From NCBI GenBank assembly GCA_041487355.1, contig JBGPND010000005.1, positions 1-64,000 of the forward strand: a DNA stretch of 64,000 nt, given 5' to 3'. Positions 36,958 through 47,445 of the stretch are shown here, piece after piece; position 1 is the first letter of the stretch, and each line of letters starts with the position of its first letter. A program made the position numbers and the translations under genes. A model generated the notes under the pieces. That model saw nothing but the letters and a program-made list of their open reading frames with translations, was not told where the DNA came from and did not search any database. Origin of the DNA: JAMXLO01 sp041487355 (lineage in GTDB: Bacteria > Pseudomonadota > Alphaproteobacteria > Acetobacterales > Acetobacteraceae).

Positions 36958-38522
36958 GCGACCGGCGGGATGTGACGTGGCGGCCGCGAGGCAACATCTG
37001 GCTGGTGGCGGGCGCGGCGACGTTGGCGCCGTTCATGGAGATTCTCGACACCACGATCGTCAATGTCAGCCTGCCCTACATCGCGGGGACGCTGTCGGCG
37101 AGCAATGACGATGCGACCTGGACGCTCACGTCTTATCTGGTGGCGAACGGCATTGTCGTGCCGATCGCGGGGTGGCTGGGGCGGCTGATCGGGCGCAAGC
37201 GGTATTTCCTGATCTGCATCGCGATGTTCACGGTGTGCTCGTTCCTGTGCGGCATCGCGACCAGCCTGCCGCAGCTCGTGGTGTTCCGGCTGTTGCAGGG
37301 ATTGTTCGGCGGCGGGCTGCAGCCGAGCCAGCAATCGGTGGTTCTCGACACGTTCGAGCCGTCGCAGCGTGGGCGCGCGTTTTCGCTGGTGGCGATCGCA
37401 GTGATCTTCGCGCCGATCATCGGCCCGACATTGGGCGGCTGGATCACCGACAATTATTCCTGGCGCTGGGTGTTCCTGATCAACGTGCCGGTCGGCATTT
37501 TCGCGTTCATCTCGGTGGCGCAGTTGGTCGAGGACCCGCCGTGGGCGCAGCGCGATCGCGCGCATCTGAGGGACATCGACTATGGCGGGCTGGCATTGAT
37601 CGCGCTTGGGTTGGGTTCGCTGCAGATCATGCTGGACCGCGGCGAGGACTATGACTGGTTCAATTCGACCAGTATCCAGATCTTTGCCCTGCTGGCGGCG
37701 GTGGGCATCGTGGGCGGGATCGCCTGGCTGCTGATAGTCGAGAAGCCGGTGGTGGATCTGCGCTGCCTGAAGGACCGCAATTTTGGCGTCGGCGTGGTGA
37801 TGGTGTCGGGTATCGGCGCGATCCTCTATTCCAGCAATGTACTGATCCCGGTGATGGCGCAGCAATGGTTCGGCTACACTGCGTTGCTGGCGGGGCTGCT
37901 GCTGTCGCCTGGCGCGGCGGTGATGATCATCTTCATCCCGATCGTCGCCAGGCTGGTGCTGCCGAACATCCAGACACGCTATGTGATCGCGTTCGGTTTC
38001 TTTGCGCTCGGCTGTTCCTCGGCGTTCGCCGCCCGGCTGACCCCGCAGATGGATTTCTGGACCCTTGCCCTGTTCCGTGCCTTCCAGACCGTAGGGCTCG
38101 CTTTCCTGTTCGTGCCGAACAGCACGCTGTCCTATTCATCGCTGCCGCGGTCGCTGAATGCGGATGCCACCGCGCTCTATTCGATGTTCCGCAACATCTC
38201 GGGCTCGGTCGGGATCGCCGTCATCACCGCGATGGGGGCGGAGCGCCTGCAGGCGCATCGGGCTTATCTTGCCGGCCACCTGACGCCGTTCGACCAGCCG
38301 TATCAGGAGCTGCTGGCGCGGCACACGCATGCGCTGCAGGCGATGGGGCAGACGCAAGGCAGCGCGCATGACGCGGCGATGGGTCTGATCAACCAGACGC
38401 TCAACCAGCAGGCGGCGATCCTGTCCTACATGGATCTCTACGCTTACACGGCGATCGCCGCTTTCTGCATCGTGCCATTGACCCTGCTGTTCCGCTCGGG
38501 TGTGGCCGGCCGACCGCGGTGA
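36954..38522 (+). CDS. emrB: EmrB/QacA-family MFS multidrug transporter (DHA2)
   Basis: A 522-residue, 14-helix DHA2 transporter: LDTTIVNVSLPYIAG (motif D1 in helix 1), GWLGRLIGRKRYFLI (motif A), LLQGLFGGGLQPSQQSVVLD and IGPTLGGWITDNYSWRWVF (motif C). It exports drugs, solvents or fatty-acid-like compounds with EmrA. Translationally coupled to emrA. Followed by a palindromic repeat, then hemF on the other strand. Confidence 0.93.
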   Translation: MSDRRDVTWRPRGNIWLVAGAATLAPFMEILDTTIVNVSLPYIAGTLSASNDDATWTLTSYLVANGIVVPIAGWLGRLIGRKRYFLICIAMFTVCSFLCGIATSLPQLVVFRLLQGLFGGGLQPSQQSVVLDTFEPSQRGRAFSLVAIAVIFAPIIGPTLGGWITDNYSWRWVFLINVPVGIFAFISVAQLVEDPPWAQRDRAHLRDIDYGGLALIALGLGSLQIMLDRGEDYDWFNSTSIQIFALLAAVGIVGGIAWLLIVEKPVVDLRCLKDRNFGVGVVMVSGIGAILYSSNVLIPVMAQQWFGYTALLAGLLLSPGAAVMIIFIPIVARLVLPNIQTRYVIAFGFFALGCSSAFAARLTPQMDFWTLALFRAFQTVGLAFLFVPNSTLSYSSLPRSLNADATALYSMFRNISGSVGIAVITAMGAERLQAHRAYLAGHLTPFDQPYQELLARHTHALQAMGQTQGSAHDAAMGLINQTLNQQAAILSYMDLYAYTAIAAFCIVPLTLLFRSGVAGRPR

Positions 38523-38558
38523 CAGGGGTACATTCAGCATAAGTGGAATCACGCCGGA

Positions 38559-38690
38559 GTGATGGGTTTCGCTCTGCTCAACCCATCCTACGACTACGAC
38601 GCAGCCTGTAGAATGGGTTGAGCGCAGCGATACCCATCACGACGCGCGAGGATCGCTCGCGTTTCCGGTCACCCTGAACCCGCTATAGGG
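38559..38690. repeat. Palindromic repeat, TGGGT(T/A)TCGCTCTGCTCAACCCATCCTAC family
   Basis: Arms 38559-38591 and 38608-38640 are near-perfect inverted copies. On the right side the repeat continues into GCTCGCGTTTCCGGTCACCC...CGCTATAG (to 38690), matching the outer arm of the copy at 56432; the left outer arm is missing or diverged. The end abuts the hemF stop (38692-38694). Confidence 0.85.
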
Positions 38691-38691
38691 G

Positions 38692-39597
38692 CTATGGCCA
38701 CTTCACCTCGGGTGGCAGGCTCATCAGGATCGCCTCCACGTTGCCACCCGTTTTCAGTCCGAACAGCGTGCCGCGGTCGTGGATCAGGTTGAATTCCACG
38801 TAGCGCCCGCGCCGCACCAACTGATGCTCGCGCTCCGCCTCGGTCCAGCTCTCGCGCATCCGCCGGCGGACGATGCGCGGGAAAGCGTCGAGGAACGCCA
38901 GTCCGACATCGCGGGTGAACGCGAAATCGGCTGCGGCATCGCCGCTGAAGCGGTGATCGAAGAAGATGCCGCCTGCGCCGCGCGGCTCGCCGCGGTGCGG
39001 CAGGAAGAAGTAGCGGTCGCACCAGGCCTTGAACTCCGGATAGTAGGCGGCGTCGTGCCGGTCACAGGCCGCCTTGAACGCGGCATGGAAGTCGGCCGCG
39101 TCCGCCACCGCCTCGGGCGCATCGAGCCGCATCGGCGTCAGGTCGCCGCCGCCGCCGAACCAGCCTTTCGTGGTGATCAGCATCCGCGTATTCATGTGCG
39201 CCGCCGGCACGCGCGGGCTCTGCATATGCGCGACCAGGCTGATGCCGCTCGCCCAGAAGCGCGGGTCCCGCTCAGCGCCCGGTATCTGGCCGCAGAACTC
39301 CGGGCTGAATTCGCCCCAGACGGTGGACACGTTCACCCCCACCTTCTCGAACACGCGTCCGCGCATCACGCTCATCACCCCCCCGCCTCCATCCGACTCG
39401 TCGGCGGTCGGGCGTTGCCATGCGGTGCGGGTGAAGCGGCCGGGGGCGAGATGGGATAGCGGACCATCCTGCGCGTCCTCGATCGCCTCGAACTCGGCGC
39501 ACAGGCGATCGCGCAGCGGTTCGAACCACTCCCGCGCCGCCTGCTTCAGCGCGTGGTGTGGCGGCAGTGCAACGGGTTCCTCGGCGGATTGCGTCAT
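38692..39597 (-). CDS. hemF: Oxygen-dependent coproporphyrinogen III oxidase
   Basis: HemF oxidatively decarboxylates coproporphyrinogen III to protoporphyrinogen IX using O2. The 301-residue protein has the family motifs: [22 protein letters not shown]-like [44 protein letters not shown] and [21 protein letters not shown]. Its length is normal for the family. A stand-alone minus-strand gene, divergent from petA; haem supply next to the cytochrome bc1 genes is functionally sensible. It indicates aerobic haem synthesis. Confidence 0.98.
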   Translation of the reverse strand: MTQSAEEPVALPPHHALKQAAREWFEPLRDRLCAEFEAIEDAQDGPLSHLAPGRFTRTAWQRPTADESDGGGGVMSVMRGRVFEKVGVNVSTVWGEFSPEFCGQIPGAERDPRFWASGISLVAHMQSPRVPAAHMNTRMLITTKGWFGGGGDLTPMRLDAPEAVADAADFHAAFKAACDRHDAAYYPEFKAWCDRYFFLPHRGEPRGAGGIFFDHRFSGDAAADFAFTRDVGLAFLDAFPRIVRRRMRESWTEAEREHQLVRRGRYVEFNLIHDRGTLFGLKTGGNVEAILMSLPPEVKWP

Positions 39598-39646
39598 CAG
39601 GGCTTGTTCCCGGCTCGTTGGTAGGTTAGCCCCTGCCGGCGGCGTG

Positions 39647-39675
39647 TTGCAGGGGTTCGGGCACGACCCTAGTAT
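39647..39675 (+). promoter_or_regulatory. Candidate promoter of petABC
   Basis: TTGCAG (39647-39652), 17 bases, TAGTAT (39670-39675). The leader to the petA ATG is about 112 bases. The CCCCTGC...GCAGGGG inverted repeat at about 39630-39655 overlaps the -35 box and might be a regulatory site. Confidence 0.5.
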
Positions 39676-39794
39676 GCGCGCCGCCCGTGGCCTGCTCTGG
39701 CCGCGTGGGGCTGAATTCCGGGCAGGCCGTGGGGTCCGTCCGCGGTTTGGTGCGTCCCGCGCCAGGCCGGCGTTGCGATCGTATTGAGGGGAAG

Positions 39795-40361
39795 ATGGCT
39801 GATTCGTCCGCCGCCGCCGTCGCTGATCATGGCCACCCTGCCGACGTCACCAAGCGAGATTTCCTGAAACTGGTCACCGGCGCGAGCGCGGCCATCGGTA
39901 CGGCGGCAATCGCCTGGACCTTCATCGACTACATGGATCCCTCGAAGGACGTGCTGGCGGTGTCGTCGGTCGAGATCGACCTGGCGCCGATCGCGGCCGG
40001 CCAGGGGATCACCGTGCTCTGGCAGGGCAAGCCGATCTTCATCCGCAACCGGACGGAGAAGGAGATCAAGGAAGCCCAGGACGTGCCTCTGGGCCAGCTC
40101 ATCGAGCCACAGCCGGATTCGGCGCGCGTCAAGCCGGGGCACGATCAGTGGATCGTGCTGATCGGCATCTGCACCCATCTCGGCTGCGTGCCGCTCGGCA
40201 ACAAGCCGACCGATCCGCGCGGCGACTACGGCGGCTGGTTCTGCCCCTGCCATGGCAGCCAATACGACACGTCCGGGCGCGTGCGCCACGGACCGGCGCC
40301 GGCCAATCTGGGGCTGCCGCCTTACGCCTTCGAATCCGACACCAAGGTCAAGATCGGCTGA
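39795..40361 (+). CDS. petA: Ubiquinol-cytochrome c reductase Rieske iron-sulfur subunit
   Basis: A 188-residue protein with an N-terminal Tat-type anchor ([24 protein letters not shown]), a hinge, and the Rieske cluster motifs CTHLGC near residue 126 and CPCHGSQYD near 150. It carries electrons from quinol to cytochrome c1 in the bc1 complex. The ATG at 39795 has GGGGAAG upstream. First gene of petABC. Confidence 0.98.
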   Translation: MADSSAAAVADHGHPADVTKRDFLKLVTGASAAIGTAAIAWTFIDYMDPSKDVLAVSSVEIDLAPIAAGQGITVLWQGKPIFIRNRTEKEIKEAQDVPLGQLIEPQPDSARVKPGHDQWIVLIGICTHLGCVPLGNKPTDPRGDYGGWFCPCHGSQYDTSGRVRHGPAPANLGLPPYAFESDTKVKIG

Positions 40362-40395
40362 CGCGGCTGCAGCCGCAATCGACAGGAATTCCGCC

Positions 40396-41664
40396 ATGGC
40401 CGGCCAGCACGACAGCAACTTCAGCAATCCGGTGATCAACTGGATCGATACCCGTCTGCCCATCTTCACGATGCTGCAGAAGGAGTACGGCTCGTTCCCG
40501 ACGCCGAGGAACTTCAACTACTTCTGGAATTTCGGCGCGCTCGCCATGGTGAGCATGATGATCATGATCGCCACCGGCATCTTCCTGGCGATGAACTACC
40601 AGCCGAACACCACGCTCGCCTTCGATTCCGTGCAGCACATCATGCGCGACGTGAACTACGGCTGGTTGATCCGCTACCTGCACGAGAACGGTGGATCGAT
40701 GTTCTTCATCGTCACCTACATCCACATCTTCCGCGGGATGTACTACGGGTCCTACAAGACGCCGCGCGAGCTCCTGTGGATGATCGGCGTGGTGATCCTG
40801 CTGATCATGATGGCGACCGCCTTCATGGGCTACGTGCTGCCCTGGGGTCAGATGTCCTACTGGGGCGCCACCGTCATCACCAACCTGTTCTCCGCCTTTC
40901 CGATCGTCGGCAAGCCGATCGTGACCTGGCTATGGGGCGGCTTCAGCGTCGACAATCCCACGCTCAACCGGTTCTTCAGCCTGCACTACCTGCTGCCGTT
41001 CGTGCTGGTCGGCGTGGTGTTCCTGCACGTCGCCGCGCTGCACGTGGTCGGGTCGAACAACCCGCTCGGCATCGACGTGAAGTCGCCGCAGGACACGCTG
41101 CCCTTCCACCCGTACTACACGGTGAAGGACAGCGTCGGCATATGCGTGTTCTTCATCGTGTTGGCGATTCTGGTGTTCTTCGCGCCAAACCTGCTTGGCG
41201 ATGCGAACAACTTCATCCCGGCCAATCCATTGCAGACGCCGCCCGACATCGTGCCCGAGTGGTACTTCCTGCCGTACTACGCCATCCTACGCTCGGTGCC
41301 GAACAAGCTGGGCGGCGTGTGCATGATGTTCGGCTCGATCTTCGTGCTGTTCGTGCTGCCCTGGCTGGACACGTCGCCGGTGCGCAGCGCGCGGTTCCGC
41401 CCGATCTATCGCCAGCTCATCTGGGTGTGGGTCGTCGCCGTAATCGCGTTGGGCGCTTGCGGCGCGCACAAGCCCGAGGGCATCTGGGTGGTGATCAGCC
41501 GCATCTGCACCCTCTACTACTTCCTCCACTTCCTGGTGATCCTGCCGATCCTGGGCAAGCTCGAGCGCCCGCTGCCGCTGCCCGAGAGCATCAGCCGCCC
41601 GGTCATTGGCGGCGGAGGACCCATGCCGTCCGGTGCCACCGCCAAGCCGATGGAGAAGGCGTGA
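40396..41664 (+). CDS. petB: Cytochrome b of the bc1 complex
   Basis: The 422-residue membrane protein has eight expected helices, haem-ligand histidines in helices B and D ([45 protein letters not shown]), the Qo-site PEWY ([14 protein letters not shown]) and [19 protein letters not shown]. It is a full-length bacterial cytochrome b with a short soluble C-terminus. The ATG at 40396 is used; the stop overlaps the petC start (TGATG). Confidence 0.98.
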   Translation: MAGQHDSNFSNPVINWIDTRLPIFTMLQKEYGSFPTPRNFNYFWNFGALAMVSMMIMIATGIFLAMNYQPNTTLAFDSVQHIMRDVNYGWLIRYLHENGGSMFFIVTYIHIFRGMYYGSYKTPRELLWMIGVVILLIMMATAFMGYVLPWGQMSYWGATVITNLFSAFPIVGKPIVTWLWGGFSVDNPTLNRFFSLHYLLPFVLVGVVFLHVAALHVVGSNNPLGIDVKSPQDTLPFHPYYTVKDSVGICVFFIVLAILVFFAPNLLGDANNFIPANPLQTPPDIVPEWYFLPYYAILRSVPNKLGGVCMMFGSIFVLFVLPWLDTSPVRSARFRPIYRQLIWVWVVAVIALGACGAHKPEGIWVVISRICTLYYFLHFLVILPILGKLERPLPLPESISRPVIGGGGPMPSGATAKPMEKA

Positions 41665-42428
41665 TGGGCATGCTGCGTAATCTACTGGCTGCCGCCCTGC
41701 TGTCCGGTGCCCTGGCCGCTCCGGCCTTTGCACAGACCGAGGCTCCGACCCCGCCGGCGCAGCGCTGGAGCTTCGACAGCCCGTTTGGCGCCTACGATCT
41801 CGCCGCCGCCCAGCGCGGTTTCCAGGTCTACTCCGAGGTGTGTGCCACCTGTCATTCGCTGCAGTACGTGCACTACCGCGACCTTGCCGGCATCGGCGTG
41901 ACCGAGGATCAAATCAAGGCGATCGCCGCGGCGGTCACCGTGCCGCAGGGGACAGACGACCAGGGCAATCCCAAGGAAGGGCCGGCGACGCCGGCGGATC
42001 AGTTCCGCTCGCCCTTCCCGAACGAGAAGGCAGCGCGGGCAACCAATAACGGCGCCCTGCCGCCGGATCTGTCGCTGATCGTCAATGCCCGTGAGGGCCA
42101 CGCCGACTACATCTATGCCATTGTGACCGGCTATGCCGACGCACCGCCCGGCATGCAGATGCAGGATGGGATGAACTACAACAAGTATTTCCTCGGCCAT
42201 CAGATCGCCATGCCGCCACCGCTGCAGGACGGCCGCGTCACCTACGCCGACGGCACCCCTTCAAGCGTCGAGCAGATGGCGCATGACCTGGTGACCTTCC
42301 TGGCCTGGGCGGCCAATCCGGAGATGGTTCAACGCAAGCAGATCGGCTGGCGTGTCGTGCTCTACCTGCTGTTGATGACCGGCCTCACCTACGCGGTGAA
42401 GCGCAAGGTGTGGGCCGATGTGCATTGA
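41664..42428 (+). CDS. petC: Cytochrome c1
   Basis: A 254-residue subunit with a signal peptide (LLAAALLSGALAAPAFAQ), a haem-binding CATCH at residues about 60-64 (EVCATCHSLQYVHYRDLAG), the distal Met region (GHQIAMPPPL), and a C-terminal membrane anchor (IGWRVVLYLLLMTGLTYAVKRKVW). It passes electrons to soluble or membrane cytochrome c. It is the last gene of petABC, all three subunits being complete. Confidence 0.98.
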   Translation: MGMLRNLLAAALLSGALAAPAFAQTEAPTPPAQRWSFDSPFGAYDLAAAQRGFQVYSEVCATCHSLQYVHYRDLAGIGVTEDQIKAIAAAVTVPQGTDDQGNPKEGPATPADQFRSPFPNEKAARATNNGALPPDLSLIVNAREGHADYIYAIVTGYADAPPGMQMQDGMNYNKYFLGHQIAMPPPLQDGRVTYADGTPSSVEQMAHDLVTFLAWAANPEMVQRKQIGWRVVLYLLLMTGLTYAVKRKVWADVH

Positions 42429-42450
42429 GATGATCACTGGCCACTGACCG

Positions 42451-43320
42451 ATGATCGACCCGGTCATCGGCATCATCGGTGGGTCGGGCCTGTATGACAT
42501 CGAGGGCCTCGAGGACAAGACTTGGCGCCAGGTCGCCACGCCCTGGGGCATGCCGTCCGATGCATTGCTGTTCGGCCGGCTCGGCGGTGTGCGCTGCGTG
42601 TTCCTGCCACGGCACGGGCGTGGCCACCCGTTGTCCCCCACGCACCTCAACTATCGCGCCAACATCGACGCCCTGAAACGCTCCGGCGCCACCGACGTGA
42701 TCTCGCTCTCCGCTGTCGGCAGCCTGAAGCCCGAGCTGCCGCCTGGGCATTTCGTCATCGTCGACCAGTTCATCGACCGCAGCTTCGCCCGCGAGAAGAG
42801 CTTCTTCGGCGAAGGCGTCGTGGCGCATGTATCGATGGCACACCCCGTCTGTTCGCGGCTGGGCGACGCGCTGGAAGCTGCGGCGCGGGCTGTGGACCTG
42901 CCGGTGACGCGCGGTGGCAGCTACCTCGTGATGGAAGGGCCGCAATTCTCCACCAAGGCGGAGAGCGAGCTGTACCGCTCCTGGGGCTGCAGCGTCATCG
43001 GCATGACCAACATGCCGGAGGCGAAGCTCGCCCGGGAAGCCGAGCTGAACTACGCCACTGTTGCGATGGTCACCGATTTCGATTGCTGGCACCCGGACCA
43101 CGATCACGTCACGGTGGAGGCCATCGTACGGGTGCTGCTCGACAATGCCGACAAGGCGCGGGCCTTGGTGCAGCGTGTCGTTCCCGAGATCGGCAGGCCG
43201 CGCGAGCTCTGCCCGGCCGGCTGCGACCGGGCGCTCGACAACGCGATCATCACCGCCAGCCACATGCGCGACCCCGCCCTGGTCGCCAAACTCGACGCCG
43301 TCGCCGGGCGGGTGCTGTAG
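42451..43320 (+). CDS. mtnP: S-methyl-5'-thioadenosine phosphorylase
   Basis: MtnP cleaves methylthioadenosine to adenine and methylthioribose-1-phosphate in the methionine salvage pathway. The 289-residue protein starts IGIIGGSGLYDIEGLED and has RHGRGHPLSPTHLNYRANIDAL (phosphate binding), SLSAVGSLKPELPPGHFVI, YLVMEGPQFSTKAESELYR, and GMTNMPEAKLAREAELNYATVAMVTDFDCWH. These are class-specific. ATG at 42451, 22 bases after petC, possibly read through. Confidence 0.97.
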   Translation: MIDPVIGIIGGSGLYDIEGLEDKTWRQVATPWGMPSDALLFGRLGGVRCVFLPRHGRGHPLSPTHLNYRANIDALKRSGATDVISLSAVGSLKPELPPGHFVIVDQFIDRSFAREKSFFGEGVVAHVSMAHPVCSRLGDALEAAARAVDLPVTRGGSYLVMEGPQFSTKAESELYRSWGCSVIGMTNMPEAKLAREAELNYATVAMVTDFDCWHPDHDHVTVEAIVRVLLDNADKARALVQRVVPEIGRPRELCPAGCDRALDNAIITASHMRDPALVAKLDAVAGRVL

Positions 43321-43473
43321 GCTTCTTGCAAAATCGGGCCTTCGGTTAGCGTCTCAGTTTGAATGTCGCCTTTCGACCCACAACGGATATTCGATCACGC
43401 CAGCTTCTACCAGCAACATCAGTCGTCGCGCAGCGGACGGGCGCGCCTTGCACGTTCCGCGAGAGCTCATGGT

Positions 43474-45486
43474 TCAGATACGCTTTGCAGCCTTGCGGAA
43501 GAACGCTTCACCGTCTGCGGAAAACTTCATCGCGGTCAGGAAATCATCGATGCCGTAGTGCGGAAGCGACCTGTGAATCACGCCGAGCTGGGCGCGCGCC
43601 TCATCCAGCCGCCCAGCGAGCGCTAGGCTATAGGCAGCGATTGCCTGGATGTGCGGATGCGCGTTCGGGCGGGCGGACGCCCTGAGCGCCCACTCAGCAG
43701 CGTCCTCGAACCGACCGAGGCGCACAAGGGCCATCGCACGGGCGCCGAGCATCCCGAAAAGCAACGGATCGAACGGGCTCAGGTGTCGCGAGTGGTCGGA
43801 GAATCGGATGGCGGCCGCAGGGTCGCCGCCCTGGCTGTGGATGAAGGCAAGCGTGTAGTGACCGAGCGCAAAATTCGGGCTGAGGTCGATCGCTCTCTCG
43901 AGCTCGATCACGGACTGCGCCTGACTCCCGCGAAGCCACATCGCTCGGCCCATGGCCCAGTGCGCGGCGGGATCGCGGTCGTCGGCCATCAGGCTTTGGC
44001 CCGCGGCCGCGAACGCTCGATCGATCTCAGGAGCACGTTCGTCCCAGCTCTGAAATGCATTTTGGAAGTGTGTGAAGGACAACCCCGCGTGGGCGCGCGA
44101 GAAGGTGGGATCGAGCTCCACGGCCGTCTGGAAGAAATGCCGGGCCCGTTCGTTGTCGGCCCGGTTGAACCGGTACATGTGCCAGAGGCCGCGGTGATGG
44201 GCCTCCCACGCGTCCAGCGAACTGGGCGGCTTCAGGATAGCGCGGTTGCGCTCGACCATCTCGATCTCGCTGGCGATCGATGCGACGATCCGGTTGCCGA
44301 TTTCGTCCAGGACAAGGAAGGTGTCGTCCAATGCCTGACTGTAGACCTCCGCCCAAACCACCCGGGCGGTGCGCGTCTCGGCGAGGTCCACCGTCACCGT
44401 GAGGCGATTGCCCCGACGTTGCGACGTTCCGCTGATGACATAGTCGACGTTCAGCATCCGGCCGGCTTCTTGTGGCCCGACCCGGCGCTCGCTGAGCGCA
44501 AAAACCGTGCCCTGCGCGATGACAAAAAGATTCCGCAGCTTTGCGAGCCGCGTAATCACGTCGTGCGCGAGGCCGTCGCCGACGACGTCGGGGATATCTG
44601 TTTCGCTGGATCGGCCGGCAAAGGGCATCACCGCGACAGACGCACGGCGCGGCACGATCGCTCCGTCTGGCCGGAGATCGCCGCTCGACGCGGCAGTCGA
44701 TGCGGCAGCCGCTCCGCGGCCCCGGGTTGATCGGTTCGCCTCAGCTACGGCTGAGCGCCACAGGTTGCGCATCGGCGCGTGATCGAGTCCCTCGGCCTCG
44801 AACAATCGAGCGGTCGCGGTCAGGTGTTCGTCGCCGTCGTGAATGCGACCTTGCCGGGCAAGCGAGTTCAGCAGCGCCTCGTGCGCGCGCTCATCGAACG
44901 GCGCAAGCTGAAGCCAAGCCTCCAGATGGGGAAAGACCTCGTCTCCGGGGACGATCTGCACGAGGTGCTCCAGGACGGCGACGCGGCAACCGCGAAAGCG
45001 GCGCCGCTCGGCAGTTAGCCAGGTCTCGAACATCGGGCTGCGGTCGATCTCCAGGCCGTCGAGAAAATCTCCGGCAAACATCGCGCTCAGCGTCCTCAGC
45101 CGCTCCGCCGAAAGCCTCTCGATGCCCTTGGCGACCGCGCAGCTGATCTCGACCGCGTCCACATGGCAGCCCGAGAGGTCAAGTCGGATAGTGTCGGCGT
45201 GGGTCTCGACCCTGCCGCAGTCGGGGTCGTCGACGAGGCTCCTTATCTTGCTCAGGCACCAGCGAAGCTCCCCGCGCGGGTCCTGGGGCACGTCCCATAG
45301 CAGATCGCAAAGTCGGCTGCGCGTAACCGGATGCGGCGCGAGCGCCAGATAGGCGAACAGCGCGCGGGCCTTGCGCGACGTCGGCAGCGCCACAGCGACG
45401 CCGCCGCGGCTGACCATCATCGGTCCGAGGAGACGGACCTCCAGCGCGGGATCCTGACTCCGCCGGCAGGAGGCGTGCGAATCCAT
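43474..45486 (-). CDS. Large BTAD-type transcriptional regulator with TPR repeats
   Basis: About 670 residues. N-terminal winged helix (LEVRLLGPMMVSRGGVAVAL, with RKARALFAYLALAP and LCDLLWD), a BTAD-like helical domain (about 110-240), a middle module like that of adenylate-cyclase-type or TolB-N proteins (VAVMPFAGRSSETDIPDVVGDGLAHDVITRLA), and C-terminal TPRs (about 420-660). Such SARP/CadC-like regulators control neighbouring genes. It is divergent from a methyltransferase and an alpha/beta hydrolase, 150 bases apart, and probably governs them. I start at the ATG ending at 45486; a GTG at 45522 would add 12 residues. Confidence 0.82.
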   Translation of the reverse strand: MDSHASCRRSQDPALEVRLLGPMMVSRGGVAVALPTSRKARALFAYLALAPHPVTRSRLCDLLWDVPQDPRGELRWCLSKIRSLVDDPDCGRVETHADTIRLDLSGCHVDAVEISCAVAKGIERLSAERLRTLSAMFAGDFLDGLEIDRSPMFETWLTAERRRFRGCRVAVLEHLVQIVPGDEVFPHLEAWLQLAPFDERAHEALLNSLARQGRIHDGDEHLTATARLFEAEGLDHAPMRNLWRSAVAEANRSTRGRGAAAASTAASSGDLRPDGAIVPRRASVAVMPFAGRSSETDIPDVVGDGLAHDVITRLAKLRNLFVIAQGTVFALSERRVGPQEAGRMLNVDYVISGTSQRRGNRLTVTVDLAETRTARVVWAEVYSQALDDTFLVLDEIGNRIVASIASEIEMVERNRAILKPPSSLDAWEAHHRGLWHMYRFNRADNERARHFFQTAVELDPTFSRAHAGLSFTHFQNAFQSWDERAPEIDRAFAAAGQSLMADDRDPAAHWAMGRAMWLRGSQAQSVIELERAIDLSPNFALGHYTLAFIHSQGGDPAAAIRFSDHSRHLSPFDPLLFGMLGARAMALVRLGRFEDAAEWALRASARPNAHPHIQAIAAYSLALAGRLDEARAQLGVIHRSLPHYGIDDFLTAMKFSADGEAFFRKAAKRI

Positions 45487-45636
45487 GTTCGTTTCCACGG
45501 CCGCTCCCACGCTGCTCCCCACGGATGGCTTCTACGGTCCGGATTGAGGTTGCGGTGTGGATAACACGCCGGACCCGGTCGTCCCTCCGAGCAGGACGGC
45601 AGCATAGCAAGCTCAACCCTTTCGTGGAGAATAATC

Positions 45637-46485
45637 ATGAGTTCAACTTCCCTTGCCGCCAACCAGGCCGGCACGGCTCCCCCGGTCGATCTCGCAGCGG
45701 TCAAGGCCCGCCAGCACGGCGCATGGTCTTCCGGGGACTATGCCGTTGTCGGCACCACGCTCCAGATCGTCGGCGAACAGCTTTGCGAAGCCGTCGATCT
45801 CCGTTCGAGCCAGAGCGTGCTCGACGTGGCGGCCGGCAACGGCAACGCTTCCCTCGCCGCCGCCCGCCGCTGGTGCAACGTGGTCGCCACTGACTACGTG
45901 CCGGCGCTCCTCGAACGCGCCCGGGAACGTGCCGATGCCGAACGGCTCACGATCGAGTTCCGCGTGGCCGACGCCGAAGCTCTGCCCTTTCCGGACGCCG
46001 GGTTCGACGTGGTCATGTCCACCTTCGGCGTGATGTTCACCCCCAACCAGGACCGCGCTGCGGCGGAGCTGCTCCGCGTATGCAAGAGTGGCGGCAAGAT
46101 CGGCCTTGCCAACTGGACGCCTGACGGCTTCATCGGCCAGCTTTTCAAGACGATTGGGAAGCACATCGCGCCGCCAGCCGGGATCAAGTCGCCCGCACTA
46201 TGGGGCACTCGGGCGCGGATCGCCGAGATGTTCGGGCCGGAGGCGACGTCCGTCACCGCCGAGTCGCGGAGTTTCGTGTTCCGCTATCGCTCGCCGGAGC
46301 ACTGGCTCGAGGTCTTCAAGACCTACTACGGGCCGTTGCTCAAGACGTTCGCAGCGCTCGACACCGCCGGTCAGGCAGCCCTCCAGCACGACGTTTTCGA
46401 GCTCATTGCGCGCTTCAACCGCGCCGGGGACGGCTCACTGGTCGTGCCCAGCGAGTACCTGGAAATCGTGATCACCCGGCGGTGA
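45637..46485 (+). CDS. Class I SAM-dependent methyltransferase
   Basis: A 282-residue protein with motif I SVLDVAAGNGNASLAAAR, motif II region ADAEALPFPDAGFDVVMSTFGVMF and motif III SGGKIGLANWTPDGF. It is UbiE/SmtA-like and probably methylates a small molecule. A good ribosome-binding site (GTGGAGAA) precedes the ATG. Gene pair with the alpha/beta hydrolase 39 bases downstream, divergent from the BTAD regulator; the trio is a recurring set in alphaproteobacteria as far as I recall, with no characterised substrate. Confidence 0.88.
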   Translation: MSSTSLAANQAGTAPPVDLAAVKARQHGAWSSGDYAVVGTTLQIVGEQLCEAVDLRSSQSVLDVAAGNGNASLAAARRWCNVVATDYVPALLERARERADAERLTIEFRVADAEALPFPDAGFDVVMSTFGVMFTPNQDRAAAELLRVCKSGGKIGLANWTPDGFIGQLFKTIGKHIAPPAGIKSPALWGTRARIAEMFGPEATSVTAESRSFVFRYRSPEHWLEVFKTYYGPLLKTFAALDTAGQAALQHDVFELIARFNRAGDGSLVVPSEYLEIVITRR

Positions 46486-46524
46486 TCCGCTTCGCGCCCA
46501 TCTGATTGCACGGAGACAAGTGTC

Positions 46525-47445
46525 ATGATCGAGAGCCCACGCGGCAACATCGAATACGACGAAAGCGGGACGGGTCCGACCGTCGTGCTTGCGCCGGGAT
46601 CATGCAGCACCGGCGCCGCGTGGCGCCCGATCATGTCGCGTTGGGAGAACCGCTTCCGATGCGTGACGACCAGCCTGCTCGGCTACGGCCGCACGGCCGA
46701 ACGCCGAACCGTCGGCGACACCGGCATCAACCACGAAGCCGACATCCTTGAAGCCGTCGTCCTACGCGCGGGCGGCCCGGTGCATCTCGTCGGCCACTCG
46801 TTTGGTGGCCTCACGGCGTTGGCCGTCGCGCTCAGGCATCGGGTGCCGTTGTTGAGCCTGGTGATCATCGAGGCGCCGGCCCCGGACGTGCTGCGGCAAG
46901 CTGCAGACCATCGGCATTGCCGCGCCATCCGCGATATGACCCAGGCATATTTCGGCGCCTTCGAGTCTGGAGAAGAAGAAGCAATACAGGTGATGATCGA
47001 CTTCTTCAGCGGCCCCGGAACTTTTGCCGGCTGGCCGGAGAGGGTGCGCGACTACGCCATCCGGACAACCGCGGTCAACATCCTGGACTGGCAAACGGCC
47101 CACGAGTTTCCATTGTCGCCCGCGACGTTGGCGAAGGTCGCGGTTCCGACCCTTGTTCTTCGCGGCGGGGCAAGCCATCCCGCCATCCGGCGCGCGAACG
47201 AACTCCTCGCCCACGGCATGGCCAATGCGTCACTGACCACGCTGGCTGGAGCGGCGCATTTCATGATTTCGACCCATCCCAAGGAGGTCGCCGCGATCAT
47301 TGCCCTCCACATAGCCAGTACGGAGAGGGGACCGCTCGATCATCTGCGCCGATCGGCGTCGTCGCCAGAAGATGAGGCGCCCTTCCTACTCCGCAAGCAA
47401 ACGGTGCAATTGCCGCCGGCCAACAGCAGGAACTCCCGTCCATGA
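46525..47445 (+). CDS. Alpha/beta hydrolase
   Basis: A 306-residue alpha/beta hydrolase: oxyanion region VVLAPGSCSTGAAW, nucleophile elbow GHSFGG near residue 92, and the catalytic His in GAAHFMISTHPKE near 250. The C-terminal 45 residues (HLRRSASSPEDEAPFLL onward) look extended and are low complexity. GGAGAC precedes the ATG. The stop overlaps the GNAT gene start by four bases (ATGA). Confidence 0.88.
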   Translation: MIESPRGNIEYDESGTGPTVVLAPGSCSTGAAWRPIMSRWENRFRCVTTSLLGYGRTAERRTVGDTGINHEADILEAVVLRAGGPVHLVGHSFGGLTALAVALRHRVPLLSLVIIEAPAPDVLRQAADHRHCRAIRDMTQAYFGAFESGEEEAIQVMIDFFSGPGTFAGWPERVRDYAIRTTAVNILDWQTAHEFPLSPATLAKVAVPTLVLRGGASHPAIRRANELLAHGMANASLTTLAGAAHFMISTHPKEVAAIIALHIASTERGPLDHLRRSASSPEDEAPFLLRKQTVQLPPANSRNSRP